From positions 1,302,001-1,366,000 of the forward strand of contig NZ_CP102293.1 of the NCBI RefSeq assembly GCF_025152575.1: a DNA stretch of 64,000 bases, given 5' to 3'. Under the pieces are notes generated by a model. The model was not told the DNA's origin. It ran no database searches and worked only from the letters and a program-made list of their open reading frames with translations. Positions 25,789-34,350 of this stretch are shown here, piece by piece; position 1 is the first letter of the stretch, and every line of letters begins with the position of its first letter. This stretch comes from Subdoligranulum variabile. GTDB taxonomy: Bacteria; Bacillota; Clostridia; Oscillospirales; Ruminococcaceae. Both the position numbers and the translations under genes were made by a program.

Positions 25789-26289
25789 TTAGCCGGGCAG
25801 ACGTTCGTAGGCCAGGCGCGGGCTGCCGTCGGCCACATGGATGATGCCGCAGTAGCAAAAACCCGCCCGGGCGATGAGTGTCTGCATGATATGGTTGTCG
25901 GCATGGGTGTCGATGCGCAGATGGGGCTGCCGCGCCGCCGCCCAGGCCACGGCCGCCGCAAAGACGCCGTGGCAGGTGCCGTCGCTGCCCAGCCGGTGGA
26001 TGGTGGCGTAGGGGGCGTCGCTGAGCCAGGCGCCGTCGATGACGGCGTAGGTGGGGTCATTCCCCGGCACCAGGGCAAAAGCTGCGTGGGGGATGTTCCC
26101 CTGGCACAGCACAAAGAGCTGCCCTTGGGCGATGTCCTGCCGCAGGATTTCGGGCCGCGGGTCGGTGGTTCCCCACTGGGTGGGGTTGCCGCTGGCCGCC
26201 ATAAAGGCCCGGGCCTTGCGGTAGATCTCCGCCAGGGCGGGCAGGTCGGCGGCGGTGGCGGGGCGGATGGTGAGGGGGGTCTTTTGCAC
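25789..26289 (-). CDS. GNAT family N-acetyltransferase
   Basis: The 166-residue protein shows a GNAT fold: N-terminal LTIRPATAADLPALAEIYRKAR, a central beta sheet, and the C-terminal RIDTHADNHIMQTLIARAGF pattern typical of the family. The acyl-CoA loop is non-canonical (RLGSDGTCHGVF). Substrate unknown. It is the first gene of the operon with GH2 and fbp, with a gap of 21 nt to the next start. Confidence 0.85.
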   Translation of the reverse strand: MQKTPLTIRPATAADLPALAEIYRKARAFMAASGNPTQWGTTDPRPEILRQDIAQGQLFVLCQGNIPHAAFALVPGNDPTYAVIDGAWLSDAPYATIHRLGSDGTCHGVFAAAVAWAAARQPHLRIDTHADNHIMQTLIARAGFCYCGIIHVADGSPRLAYERLPG

Positions 26290-26370
26290 AAAACAGCCTT
26301 CTTTTTATCAGGTTGATTTTATTATAGGCCGGAATCCAAGATGGCGTCAAGCGGCGGCCAGAGGCAAAAA

Positions 26371-26404
26371 AGCCCGGCCCGCCGGAGTTTTCCGGTGGGC
26401 CGGG
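26371..26404 (-). terminator. Intrinsic terminator after the phase-variable surface protein
   Basis: A 13-bp GC-rich stem with a 5-nt loop, followed on the minus strand by CTTTTTTG. It lies 28 nt after the stop of the 1430-residue surface protein. Confidence 0.85.
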
Positions 26405-26432
26405 ACTTTATGCTATGGGTATCGGGAAGGTA

Positions 26433-29400
26433 TTACTGTTCACGATTCTGTTTACGCCGCTTCAGCAGATACAGCGCCGTCAGCGCGGCACCCGAGAAGA
26501 CCAGCAGGCCGGCCCACAGGGCAGGCTGAGAATCATCGCTGGTCTGGGGGATCACAGCTGCAGGAGCAGCCGCAGGTGCTGCGGCAGACGCAGACGCCGT
26601 CGTTGTCTGGGTCGTCTGAATCGTCGTGGAGGAAGAGGAGCTCTCCTCATTGTCATCCTTGGAATCACCGGCCGGCTTATCCGTATACCATACCAGGGCA
26701 AAGGGCGAGAACTCGTCCGTCTGGAACTCGATATGGGTGGCCGTCTTGACGATGCCGGTCATGGTCTCCACTTCGGAGGTTGCGATATCGCCGCTGACCT
26801 CACCGGCTGCCATATCGCGATGCAGGTCCTTGAAATGCAGCACGGTGAATTCGGTATCCTGGTCGGTTCCTTCCGGGTACGGCCAGCAAACCGTCACCTT
26901 GTTGGAAGCCTTGACCCAGGCGTTGCCGTTGGAGGTATCCACCAGGTCCAGATACTTGGCGGTAAAATTGCGCACCTTGCCCGTGGCCGGAGCCCCCAGC
27001 ACCGTGTCGGCACGCTGTGCCAGCTGGATCAGACGGTCCTGCTGTGTCGGAGTGGTGTTGATCACGTCGTCAAACAGCAGCTGGACGGCATCGGCTTTTG
27101 CCAAAACGTCGGAGCCATTGATGGTGAAAGTGGTGCCGTCGGCCACCTTGACGGCGGACTCGCCGGCCGGAGCCTGGGCATTCTCGGCAATCTTGCTGCC
27201 GTAATGCACGTTGCCGGTGGTGCCGCGGACATGAAGTTTGCCTGTATTGCTAATCACCGTATACGAATTTCCATTCGGATCAGTTGTATCCGTAGCCAGT
27301 ACTGCGCCAACAGTTCCCTTATAGATTTCCATGGTAAATGTCTGGTTGACTGCAGCGCCCACGTCAAACATATCACTGATAACTATCTCATTGTCAGCAT
27401 TAGTAAACTGTACACGAAGAGGATCCTGTTTGTCACCCTGAGGTACAATTTTGTAGATACCTTCACTATCAGTGCCACCATCGTAAGTCTGCAATTTCCA
27501 GGTCTTGGTGGAGGTGGAATCCTTAAACAACAGGTTTTCCACTTTCACACCATCCGGGAGTTTCACCTCGAAGCCGGGCTCCGGCAGGGACTGGCTCCCC
27601 TTGATTTCACCATTTTCTATAACAGCGCCCTCGTAGCCTTCTTTACCGCCCATGTAGACAGTAATATCAACCGGCGTTACCTCCACAACGGTAAGAAGCT
27701 TCGTCACACCTGCCGTCGAAGGAACATAAATTTCCGTTGTGTCGGCCAATTCCGCGCTCAGGTTGCCCGTGGTTACTAGCGTTTTACCATTTTCGAAGTC
27801 ATTTTCATCCAAAGTTGCTGTCCACTTCAGGGTTGAAACGAGATTATCCGCCTCTTCCCAGCCAGTTTTGGTGCCACAGGTTACGGTTAGCGTTCCGCCG
27901 CTGTATTTTACCTCTTTGGCCGTCAAAATATTACTGGTCAGAGTCACGTTTTTCGTATCCACAGACAAAGTAGGGTCCAAATTCACCGTGAGTGTGATGT
28001 TGGTAAATTCACTTGTCTCCACAGCGGCCATTGCTTTCAAACTATCGCTCATAGTATAGGTGGCTTCGCCGGGGATTGTATAAGAGTTGGTCTCCGCATC
28101 TTTGCTGGTGGAGTTCACCTGCTCAGGCACGGTGATCGTCATTGTGCCGTAATCCGCAGTGGGTTGCACCAGCGCCACGGCATACCCGTTTGGATTGTCG
28201 CCAGCCACAGTAGCAAGCAGTTTGTCGCTCTGTGAAGCAACGCCGTAGAACGTAACCGTGGCGTCCTCCTCAGGAAGGCCCTCCTCGTTCACCGGTATCA
28301 CAGCCAAATAGGCATGCATGCCCGTTTGCATAGTGGTCGGCTTGCTCAGGTTCAAAGCAGCCTTCTGGCTGTCGCTATGTACCCACAGCGCTGCGAGTAC
28401 GTCACCCCATCCCTGGGTCTGTGCGGATGCCTGTATTACTTTAATAGCTTCATCTGAGGTGTTGCCAAATTTCACGTCACCTGCAGGGCGTTCAAGGGTG
28501 ATACCATATCTTTGCAGATAAATATTCCCATTGGAGATAACCATCTCGGGACTACTAGAGATCTGCATATAGCGCTTCACGCTGCTATACGCTGATTCGG
28601 TACTATCGTTTTTGCTAGGATCCTTTGTTGTTTTAACCACCAAATCTACAGACGCAGGGTTACTGCCATCAATCTTCATCGTGTTGCCGGAAATGGTACC
28701 CTTGGTTAGTGTTACGCGAGGATATTCTGTGGTTGTCCAGCCTTTATTGGATGTAAACGCAATGCCTGCATTCTGGTTTTCTGAAACGGTTCCGCCTTGC
28801 ATATCGAATACGCTGCCAGTTTCCACGTTTACACCGCTGCCACCATTCTTGGAAATCGTACCGCCGAGCATGGTGAACGTACCGCGCCGAACAATGACAC
28901 CGTCGCCGTCATTTTCCGTGATTGCGGCACCGTCGTGCATCGTCAATGTTTGTCCGCCAAAATTGGCAAACATATAGATGCCCTGATTATTGTTATGCAC
29001 TTGGCCATAGAGGTCGATGTTGATGCCAGAGCCCTGCACATAGAAGACACCATATACCGTTGTGTTGCCGTGAATATCAGCATACTCCCCGATTGTGCAT
29101 TTCAGGCCGTCGGATCCGTTCAGCCGCAATGCACTCCAACCAGTCACCCCAGTAATTTCGCCCTCCACATTCAGAGAAATATCATCCGGAGTGGCCTTTG
29201 CGTCGGTGTCTCCGTTAACGGTGATTGCCGTACCTGTCACATCGGAAATGAGAGCGCCATTTTTCATCGTTACCGAAGTATCATATGCACACAAAGAAAC
29301 GGCACTCGCATAGTTTACGGTTTCATTTTGAGCGTTAATCTTCGTAATCAACGAATGCTCCAACAGGTTAGCCGTTCCACTATCACGGACATGAACAGCA

Positions 29401-30725
29401 ATACCATCAAACGAGTTCCATATATCCTTATCATTGGTGATATCACTGATTTCGCCGTCGATATTAGCTGTTCCGTGTTCGTTATACACTGCCCTGCCGA
29501 CAAGGTTCGTAATCTTTGCCCCCTGCTCCATCGTAAAGGTAGCAGACTGCAGCCAAACGGCACCGGCAGCACCGGTTTCTTCCTTCTCTTTACCTTTCGT
29601 TCGATCCGTTACCGCTTCATCACAAATGACCGAACCGTCTTGCATCGTGATCGTAGCACCGTCATTTGCCCGCACTGCGGACATGCCGCCATAGTCTTTC
29701 AGTGTAGCTTTGTCGCCCAGAATGATTGACGCACCTTCACCGTATGCAGCGATCATGGCGTCCTGTACACATTGACGGTTGTCGAAGTCTTTTGCCCCTG
29801 GATCATCCGGATTGTTTTTGTCTTTTGCCTGCATAACGTAGGAAGTGGGAATCACAGCACCGTTTCCATCCACACACGTATGCAGTCCAGCGTCGCTCAG
29901 TGTCACATTTTGCAATGTCACGGTACCTTTATCCGTGGCTTCGATCATAGCCGGATTATACCAGCTACGGGATCTATCAGAAGTCGTGACCATCTTTTCC
30001 CCGCGGGTAATTGTATAAATTTGGTCGCCCCCGCTGGTGATGGTCAACTGTTTTCCGGTAATACGTGCCTGCTCGGTCACCGTGATATCAGACAGCAATT
30101 TAATCGTATCGCCATCCTTTGCAGTTGTCACCGCTTTTGCCAGCGTTGCGAACGCTGTGTCCTCACTGGTGCCGTTGTTAGTAGTATCGTTGCCGTCCAA
30201 ACCATTGACATAGTACACCACGGTTTCGGTTTCATCGAGCACCTGCACGCCAGCAGCAGGAGCCACTCGACTCGCCTTGCTCGGTGTGCCGTTTTCTTGG
30301 GCATCTGGCACATCTTCAGGCTCGTCATCGGTGGTGATGTCGGTCGTGTCTTCCGTTTCCTCGTCGCCGGTGGTGACGTTGGTCTTGTCTTCGGTTTCCC
30401 CGGCGCCGGTGGTGACGTCAGTTTTGTCTTCGGTTTCCCCGTCGCCGGTGGTGACGTCAGTTTTGTCTTCGGTTTCCTCGTCGCCAGTGGTGACGTCAGT
30501 CTTGTCTTCCTCCTGCTCGCCATCGCCAGCCTGGCCGACAGTCTGCCCGTCGCCTTCCTTGGGCAGACTTTCATCCGTTTCCGTGAGGGATTCGACTTCC
30601 TCCGTCTGCTCCGTTTCCGGCGCACCCGCAGTGGTCTCCGCTGCCAGTGCGCCCAATGGCATGGCATTCAGGCAGACCAGCAGCGCCAATGTGGCCGCAA
30701 AAATTTTTCCGCTTCGTCTTTTCAT
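26433..30725 (-). CDS. Giant sortase-anchored surface protein (putative adhesin), downstream of an invertible promoter
   Basis: The 1430-residue protein begins with a signal peptide ending LGALAAE (about residue 30). A low-complexity acidic region contains five 13-residue repeats (73-137). From about 165 onward a long parallel beta-helix-like region appears (turns such as GGTISKNGGSGVNVETGS, with many Gly/Asn turns), followed by several strand-rich domains. The end has a sorting-like motif IPQTSD (1392-1397), a membrane helix and a KRRKQNREQ tail, so it is probably covalently linked to the cell wall by a sortase. The start follows AAGGGAG. The interior (27.2-30.2 kb) is visibly less GC-rich than its neighbours. 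Expression probably depends on a DNA segment flanked by inverted repeats just upstream. Confidence 0.87.
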   Translation of the reverse strand: MKRRSGKIFAATLALLVCLNAMPLGALAAETTAGAPETEQTEEVESLTETDESLPKEGDGQTVGQAGDGEQEEDKTDVTTGDEETEDKTDVTTGDGETEDKTDVTTGAGETEDKTNVTTGDEETEDTTDITTDDEPEDVPDAQENGTPSKASRVAPAAGVQVLDETETVVYYVNGLDGNDTTNNGTSEDTAFATLAKAVTTAKDGDTIKLLSDITVTEQARITGKQLTITSGGDQIYTITRGEKMVTTSDRSRSWYNPAMIEATDKGTVTLQNVTLSDAGLHTCVDGNGAVIPTSYVMQAKDKNNPDDPGAKDFDNRQCVQDAMIAAYGEGASIILGDKATLKDYGGMSAVRANDGATITMQDGSVICDEAVTDRTKGKEKEETGAAGAVWLQSATFTMEQGAKITNLVGRAVYNEHGTANIDGEISDITNDKDIWNSFDGIAVHVRDSGTANLLEHSLITKINAQNETVNYASAVSLCAYDTSVTMKNGALISDVTGTAITVNGDTDAKATPDDISLNVEGEITGVTGWSALRLNGSDGLKCTIGEYADIHGNTTVYGVFYVQGSGINIDLYGQVHNNNQGIYMFANFGGQTLTMHDGAAITENDGDGVIVRRGTFTMLGGTISKNGGSGVNVETGSVFDMQGGTVSENQNAGIAFTSNKGWTTTEYPRVTLTKGTISGNTMKIDGSNPASVDLVVKTTKDPSKNDSTESAYSSVKRYMQISSSPEMVISNGNIYLQRYGITLERPAGDVKFGNTSDEAIKVIQASAQTQGWGDVLAALWVHSDSQKAALNLSKPTTMQTGMHAYLAVIPVNEEGLPEEDATVTFYGVASQSDKLLATVAGDNPNGYAVALVQPTADYGTMTITVPEQVNSTSKDAETNSYTIPGEATYTMSDSLKAMAAVETSEFTNITLTVNLDPTLSVDTKNVTLTSNILTAKEVKYSGGTLTVTCGTKTGWEEADNLVSTLKWTATLDENDFENGKTLVTTGNLSAELADTTEIYVPSTAGVTKLLTVVEVTPVDITVYMGGKEGYEGAVIENGEIKGSQSLPEPGFEVKLPDGVKVENLLFKDSTSTKTWKLQTYDGGTDSEGIYKIVPQGDKQDPLRVQFTNADNEIVISDMFDVGAAVNQTFTMEIYKGTVGAVLATDTTDPNGNSYTVISNTGKLHVRGTTGNVHYGSKIAENAQAPAGESAVKVADGTTFTINGSDVLAKADAVQLLFDDVINTTPTQQDRLIQLAQRADTVLGAPATGKVRNFTAKYLDLVDTSNGNAWVKASNKVTVCWPYPEGTDQDTEFTVLHFKDLHRDMAAGEVSGDIATSEVETMTGIVKTATHIEFQTDEFSPFALVWYTDKPAGDSKDDNEESSSSSTTIQTTQTTTASASAAAPAAAPAAVIPQTSDDSQPALWAGLLVFSGAALTALYLLKRRKQNREQ
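30315..30509 (-). repeat. Five tandem 39-bp repeats in the surface protein gene
   Basis: Five copies encode EDKTDVTTGDEET-like units. The first three are nearly identical in DNA. The unit is in frame (13 codons), so copy-number change would alter stalk length without a frameshift. Confidence 0.9.
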
Positions 30726-30840
30726 GACCTATGCTCCCTTTTGTGTAACAAATGGTACGCCCCGACGTGTCACACTGCCATCGGAGGTCTCCGGCCTTTG
30801 CCTCTACAGGACTGCACACAGCAACGTTCAAAAAGCGAGT

Positions 30841-30866
30841 CCACCACAAAAGCATGGTTTTGTGGT
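30841..30866 (+). repeat. Left inverted repeat of the invertible segment (26 bp)
   Basis: This 26-bp sequence is the exact reverse complement of 31116-31141. It contains ACCACAAAA and TTTTGTGGT arms around an asymmetric 6-bp core GCATGG. That is the layout expected for a tyrosine recombinase crossover site. Confidence 0.88.
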
Positions 30867-30893
30867 AGGAAGCACTTTCTATAAAGGAAAGAG

Positions 30894-30919
30894 CCGTCGG
30901 AATCTGTGATTTTCGACGG
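30894..30919 (-). terminator. Hairpin inside the invertible segment, possible attenuator
   Basis: CCGTCG and CGACGG arms, extended by AATC/GATT pairing, form an imperfect hairpin. On the minus strand CTCTTTCCTTTAT follows. In the present orientation it could stop leftward read-through into the surface gene. The U tract is interrupted. Confidence 0.35.
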
Positions 30920-31039
30920 ATTGTATAGTTGCCTGCTCAAAAAAGCGTACACGAAATTCTCATCGGAGCTCTCTTCTTGGCGCCGGTGTCATTTTTCGTG
31001 TGCGTTTTTTGTGCACTTCCCCCAAAACCGATGAAAAAC

Positions 31040-31068
31040 TTGTTTTTTCGAAATTATTGTGATACGAT
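31040..31068 (+). promoter_or_regulatory. Promoter within the invertible segment, pointing rightward
   Basis: TTGTTT (31040-31045), 17 bp, then TACGAT (31063-31068) with an extended TG element two bases upstream. It directs transcription away from the surface gene and antisense to the recombinase in the sequenced orientation. Confidence 0.6.
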
Positions 31069-31115
31069 GGGGAGGAACATTTCCGGAATTTGTTTATGTA
31101 GGAAAGATGCACTGC

Positions 31116-31141
31116 ACCACAAAACCATGCTTTTGTGGTGG
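31116..31141 (-). repeat. Right inverted repeat of the invertible segment (26 bp)
   Basis: Exact reverse complement of 30841-30866, with core CCATGC. Its last base directly abuts the stop codon of the recombinase gene (31142-31144, minus strand). Confidence 0.88.
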
Positions 31142-31961
31142 TTACAGCAGCAGATGCATTTTATCGATAAGACGTTGATGTTCCCTGCCGCTTTCCACGA
31201 TATACAGGCGGGTGGTTTCGATGCTGGAATGTCCCAGCAGATCCGCCAGCTTGGAAAGATTCTTTTCCAGTTTGTAAAAAGCCCTGGCGAACAGATGCCT
31301 GAGATTGTGCGGGAATACTTTTTTGCACGCAACACCGGCCTGTTTGCACAGGGCTTTCATTTCGTGCCAAAGGTTGGAGCGGTCCAGCGGACGGCCTCCC
31401 GCTGTCACGAACACCGCGCCGGAGGTTCTGCCCTGGGCCCGGCACCAGTTTAGCAGCTTGCGGCACAGATCCCGCGGCAGGAAAATCTCGCGGCATTTGC
31501 CTTTGCAGTGCACCGTAGCATGTCCCTGCCGCACCGCCTCCACCGTAATGAACTGCAGTTCCGACACCCGGATCCCTGTGGAAGCCAGCGTCTGCAGTAC
31601 CATCAGCAGCCGCTCTTTGTGTGTATTGCGCGCGGCCGTCAGCAGCCGGTGATATTCCTTCCCGGTCCTCGTCGCAGAAGGCCCGACGCTGTACTTTCAG
31701 CGGCCGTGCACAGCATTCCGCATGGCCGCAAAACACAAAATACCCGTTCACCGCCGCCATCATGGCGTTGATGCTGGCCACTGCATATCCCTTTTGTTCC
31801 AGCATCTCCCGCCAGCGCACCGCCGCGGTATGGCTCAGGCGCTTGTCGGGCGGGGTCTGTGCAAAGTACATCTGTACGTTTCGCAGATAGTTTTCGATCG
31901 TACCGGCACTTCGTTCCCGCTTGGCCAGATACGCGGCATATTTTCTGAGTTCCTGTATCAT
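31142..31961 (-). pseudogene. Tyrosine site-specific recombinase, frameshifted
   Basis: Two adjacent frames on the minus strand together make one tyrosine recombinase of about 272 residues. The first 101 codons, from the ATG at 31961 (after AAGGAG), give the SAM-like core-binding domain (ERSAGTIENYLRNVQMYF). After base 31659 the frame is lost, and it resumes at 31657 with EYHRLLTAAR and the catalytic domain. That domain has Arg in TGIRVSEL, HNLRH, LGHSS and Tyr in LYIVES, so all catalytic residues are present. A single extra base, or a short deletion of 8 or 11 nt removing an ELT-like linker, would explain the break. It is the natural candidate to invert the neighbouring segment. As written it cannot make a full-length enzyme. 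Confidence 0.8.
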
Positions 31962-32050
31962 GTTTGTCTCCTTACACCGTCTGTACTGTATTTCTGTTAG
32001 CATGGGCCGCCCGGCAGGAATTATCCGCCGTCCGGCATCCCGAAAGAGAA

Positions 32051-32108
32051 ATCCCTCCCGTTCATCCGGACAGTCCGCATGGATCCTGTTCCGCAAACGG
32101 GAGGGATT
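32051..32108 (-). terminator. Long hairpin, probable terminator after the MATE gene
   Basis: A 13-bp stem (AATCCCTCCCGTT with its complement) closes a 30-nt loop that has its own short stem. On the minus strand it is followed by TTTCTCTTTC. It lies 25 nt after the MATE exporter stop. Confidence 0.6.
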
Positions 32109-32132
32109 GTTCACTTTTATAAGGGGCGCCCG

Positions 32133-33527
32133 TTACCGGGATGCGCCGGATGTTTCCATCGCCTTCAGCTCCGGCATGACGGTGCAGCGCATGGTGATGT
32201 AGCAGGCAAGGCCGCCGATGAAGTTGGAGATGGGTTCCGCCAGGAAGACGCCGTTGACGCCCAGCCCGGCGATGTGGGGCAGCAGCAGGGTCAGGGGTAC
32301 CACGATGATGGCCTTGCGCAGCAGCGAGAAGAAGATGGCCATCCTGGGTTTGTTCAGGGATTTGAAGACGCTCTGGCCGCTGAACTGGAAGGCCATCATG
32401 ACGAAGCCGAAGAAGTAGATGTGCAGCGAGGGCACCGCGGCGGCCAGCAGGTCAGGGTCATGGTTGAAGATCATGATGAAGCCCGCCGGGAAGAGCGAAA
32501 TGAGCCCCCAGATGAGCATGGTATAGCCGAAGCCCAGCTGGGTCATGAACCGGATGGCCTTGCGCACCCGGGGCACGTTGCGGGCGCCGTAGTTGTAGCT
32601 GATGACCGGGGAGGCACCGTCGGTGAGGGCCATAACGGGGGTCTGGGCGATCTGGCGCACCGAGTTGATGACGGTCATGACGCTGATGTAGAGGTCGCCG
32701 CCGAAGGTGCGCAGGGTGGCATTGCAGGCCACCTGGACGAGGCTGTCGGTGAAGGACATGACGAAGCTGGAGGTACCCAGGGCGGTGATGCGGCGGATGC
32801 AGGCCCAGTCGGGGCGAAAACCCCGGAACACCAGGCGCAGTTCCGTTTTGGGGCCGGTGAGGAACCGCAGCACCCAGGCGGCGGACAGCCCCTGGGAGAT
32901 GACGGTGGCGATGGCAGCGCCCCGCACCCCCAGGCCGCAGGCGTAGATGAGGATGGGGTCCAGCACGATGTTGGCGGCGGCGCCCAGCAGTACGGTGAGC
33001 ATGCCGATGCGGGCGAAGCCCTGGCTGTTGATGTAGGGGTTGAGGCCCAGGGAGGTCATGACGAAGACGGTGCCCAGCAGGTAGATGACCAGATAGTTGG
33101 CGGCGTAGCGGTAGGTGTCGTCGCTGGCGCCGAAGAGGTAGAGCACCGGCTTATGGAAGACCAGCCCCACCACGGTGAGGACCAGCCCGCAGACCACCAG
33201 CATGAAGTAGGCGTTGGTCATGATCTTGCCGGCGGTTTTTTCGTCTTTCTGGCCCCGGGCGATGGAGCACAGCGGCGCGCCGCCCACCCCGAAGAGGTTG
33301 GCGAAGGCCGTGATCAGCGTCACGAGAGGGAAACACAGACCCAGCCCCGCCAGGGCCAGGGTGCCCTCGCCGGGGATCTTGCCGATATAGATGCGGTCCA
33401 CAATGTTGTACAACAGATTGAGCACCTGGGCCACCAGCATGGGGGCTGCCACGTCCAGGATACCGCGGCGCACATCACCGGTGGAAAAATCCACCTGGCC
33501 GCCGTGGGGATGGGGAGTCGATGCCAT
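32133..33527 (-). CDS. MATE family efflux transporter
   Basis: The 464-residue integral membrane protein has about twelve helices and the MATE hallmarks, including PMLVAQVLNLLYNIVDRIYIG in the first helix and its symmetry mate in the second half (GTSSFVMSFTDSLVQVACNA). It is of the MepA/DinF-like branch that exports cationic drugs or metabolites using a Na+ or H+ gradient. It is monocistronic, divergent from the serine dehydratase operon, and shows no nearby regulator gene of its own. Substrate unknown. Confidence 0.93.
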   Translation of the reverse strand: MASTPHPHGGQVDFSTGDVRRGILDVAAPMLVAQVLNLLYNIVDRIYIGKIPGEGTLALAGLGLCFPLVTLITAFANLFGVGGAPLCSIARGQKDEKTAGKIMTNAYFMLVVCGLVLTVVGLVFHKPVLYLFGASDDTYRYAANYLVIYLLGTVFVMTSLGLNPYINSQGFARIGMLTVLLGAAANIVLDPILIYACGLGVRGAAIATVISQGLSAAWVLRFLTGPKTELRLVFRGFRPDWACIRRITALGTSSFVMSFTDSLVQVACNATLRTFGGDLYISVMTVINSVRQIAQTPVMALTDGASPVISYNYGARNVPRVRKAIRFMTQLGFGYTMLIWGLISLFPAGFIMIFNHDPDLLAAAVPSLHIYFFGFVMMAFQFSGQSVFKSLNKPRMAIFFSLLRKAIIVVPLTLLLPHIAGLGVNGVFLAEPISNFIGGLACYITMRCTVMPELKAMETSGASR

Positions 33528-33615
33528 ACGTTTTTCTTCCTTTCCTATACCTTTTCCACAAAGTGATTTTTATTATAGCATATTTTCCGCCCGTCCGGAA
33601 CCTGGGGCGCGGCGG

Positions 33616-33644
33616 TTGTTTTTGCGCCCCGGCTGTGTTACAAT
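33616..33644 (+). promoter_or_regulatory. Promoter of the serine dehydratase operon
   Basis: TTGTTT (33616-33621), 17 bp, TACAAT (33639-33644), placed 33 nt before the start codon. Confidence 0.6.
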
Positions 33645-33677
33645 TTGCCCAGAAACTTGCAAGGTACGGGGGATGCT

Positions 33678-34334
33678 ATGAACGTATTCGACATCATCGG
33701 GCCGGTCATGATCGGCCCTTCCAGCAGCCACACGGCGGGGGCGGCGCGCATCGGGCACATCGCCCGGCAGCTGCTCCAGGACGAACCGGCCGCCGCCCAG
33801 ATCGTGCTCTACGGCAGCTTTGCCAAGACCTACAAGGGCCACGGCACCGACAAGGCTCTCATCGCCGGCATTCTGGGCATGGAACCGGACGACGCCCGGC
33901 TCCGCCTTTCCCCTCAGATTGCCCGGGAACAGGGGCTGGAAGTGACCCTCTCCACCGGGGAGCTGGCCGAAGGCCACCCCAACACCGCCCTGCTCACCCT
34001 CACCGGCCGCAAGGGCGGTACCATCACGGTGCGGGGATCCAGCATCGGCGGGGGCAACATCGTCATCGACGCCATCAACGGCATGGCAGTGCGCATCAGC
34101 GGTCAGCATCCCAGCCTCATCGTCCAGCACCGGGACCGTCCCGGCGTCATTGCCGAAGTCACCGACCTGCTGGCCGACCGGGGGGTCAACATCTGCAACT
34201 TTTCCCTCTCCCGCCGGCAGAAAGGCGGGGTGGCCGTCATGACCATCGAGATGGACGGCGGTCTGGACGAAGCCCTGGCCGCCCGGGTGCGGGCCCTGCC
34301 CGACGTGATGCTCTGCGTCACGCTGCTGCCCTGA
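33678..34334 (+). CDS. sdaAB: L-serine dehydratase, iron-sulfur-dependent, beta subunit
   Basis: The 218-residue protein begins MNVFDIIGPVMIGPSSSHTAGA, the diagnostic N-terminus of the beta subunit, and ends with an ACT regulatory domain (RPGVIAEVTDLLADRGVNI). With the alpha subunit it deaminates L-serine to pyruvate and ammonia using a 4Fe-4S cluster. The start at 33678 opens the conserved motif; an in-frame codon 11 codons earlier has no support. The alpha gene follows after 16 nt with its own AAAGGAG site. Confidence 0.96.
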   Translation: MNVFDIIGPVMIGPSSSHTAGAARIGHIARQLLQDEPAAAQIVLYGSFAKTYKGHGTDKALIAGILGMEPDDARLRLSPQIAREQGLEVTLSTGELAEGHPNTALLTLTGRKGGTITVRGSSIGGGNIVIDAINGMAVRISGQHPSLIVQHRDRPGVIAEVTDLLADRGVNICNFSLSRRQKGGVAVMTIEMDGGLDEALAARVRALPDVMLCVTLLP

Positions 34335-34350
34335 CCGAAAGGAGAACGCT

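Larger units (their letters stand above)
30841..31141. promoter_or_regulatory. Putative invertible promoter segment (phase-variation switch)
   Basis: A 249-bp AT-rich non-coding core (30867-31115) is bounded by perfect 26-bp inverted repeats. It lies between the start of the giant surface protein gene (115 nt away) and the stop codon of a tyrosine recombinase gene. A promoter on the plus strand (31040-31068) points away from the surface gene, and I find no convincing promoter facing it. Inversion would turn the promoter toward the surface gene. A hairpin lies at 30894-30919. The layout is that of known invertible promoters controlling surface structures in gut bacteria. The present state is read as OFF. 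Confidence 0.8.

Noticed and set aside
30315..30509. CRISPR-like array
   Set aside because: The repeats are contiguous, without spacers, and are coding (13-codon units of the adhesin).
31161..31658. The continuation of the recombinase N-terminal frame after the break, to 31161
   Set aside because: After codon 101 it is out of frame with the catalytic domain and gives Gly/Ala/Arg-rich sequence without motifs.
26433..32114. Integrated mobile element marked by the tyrosine recombinase
   Set aside because: No other mobile genes, no attachment-site duplication and no relaxase are present. The inverted repeats next to the gene fit a local DNA invertase better.
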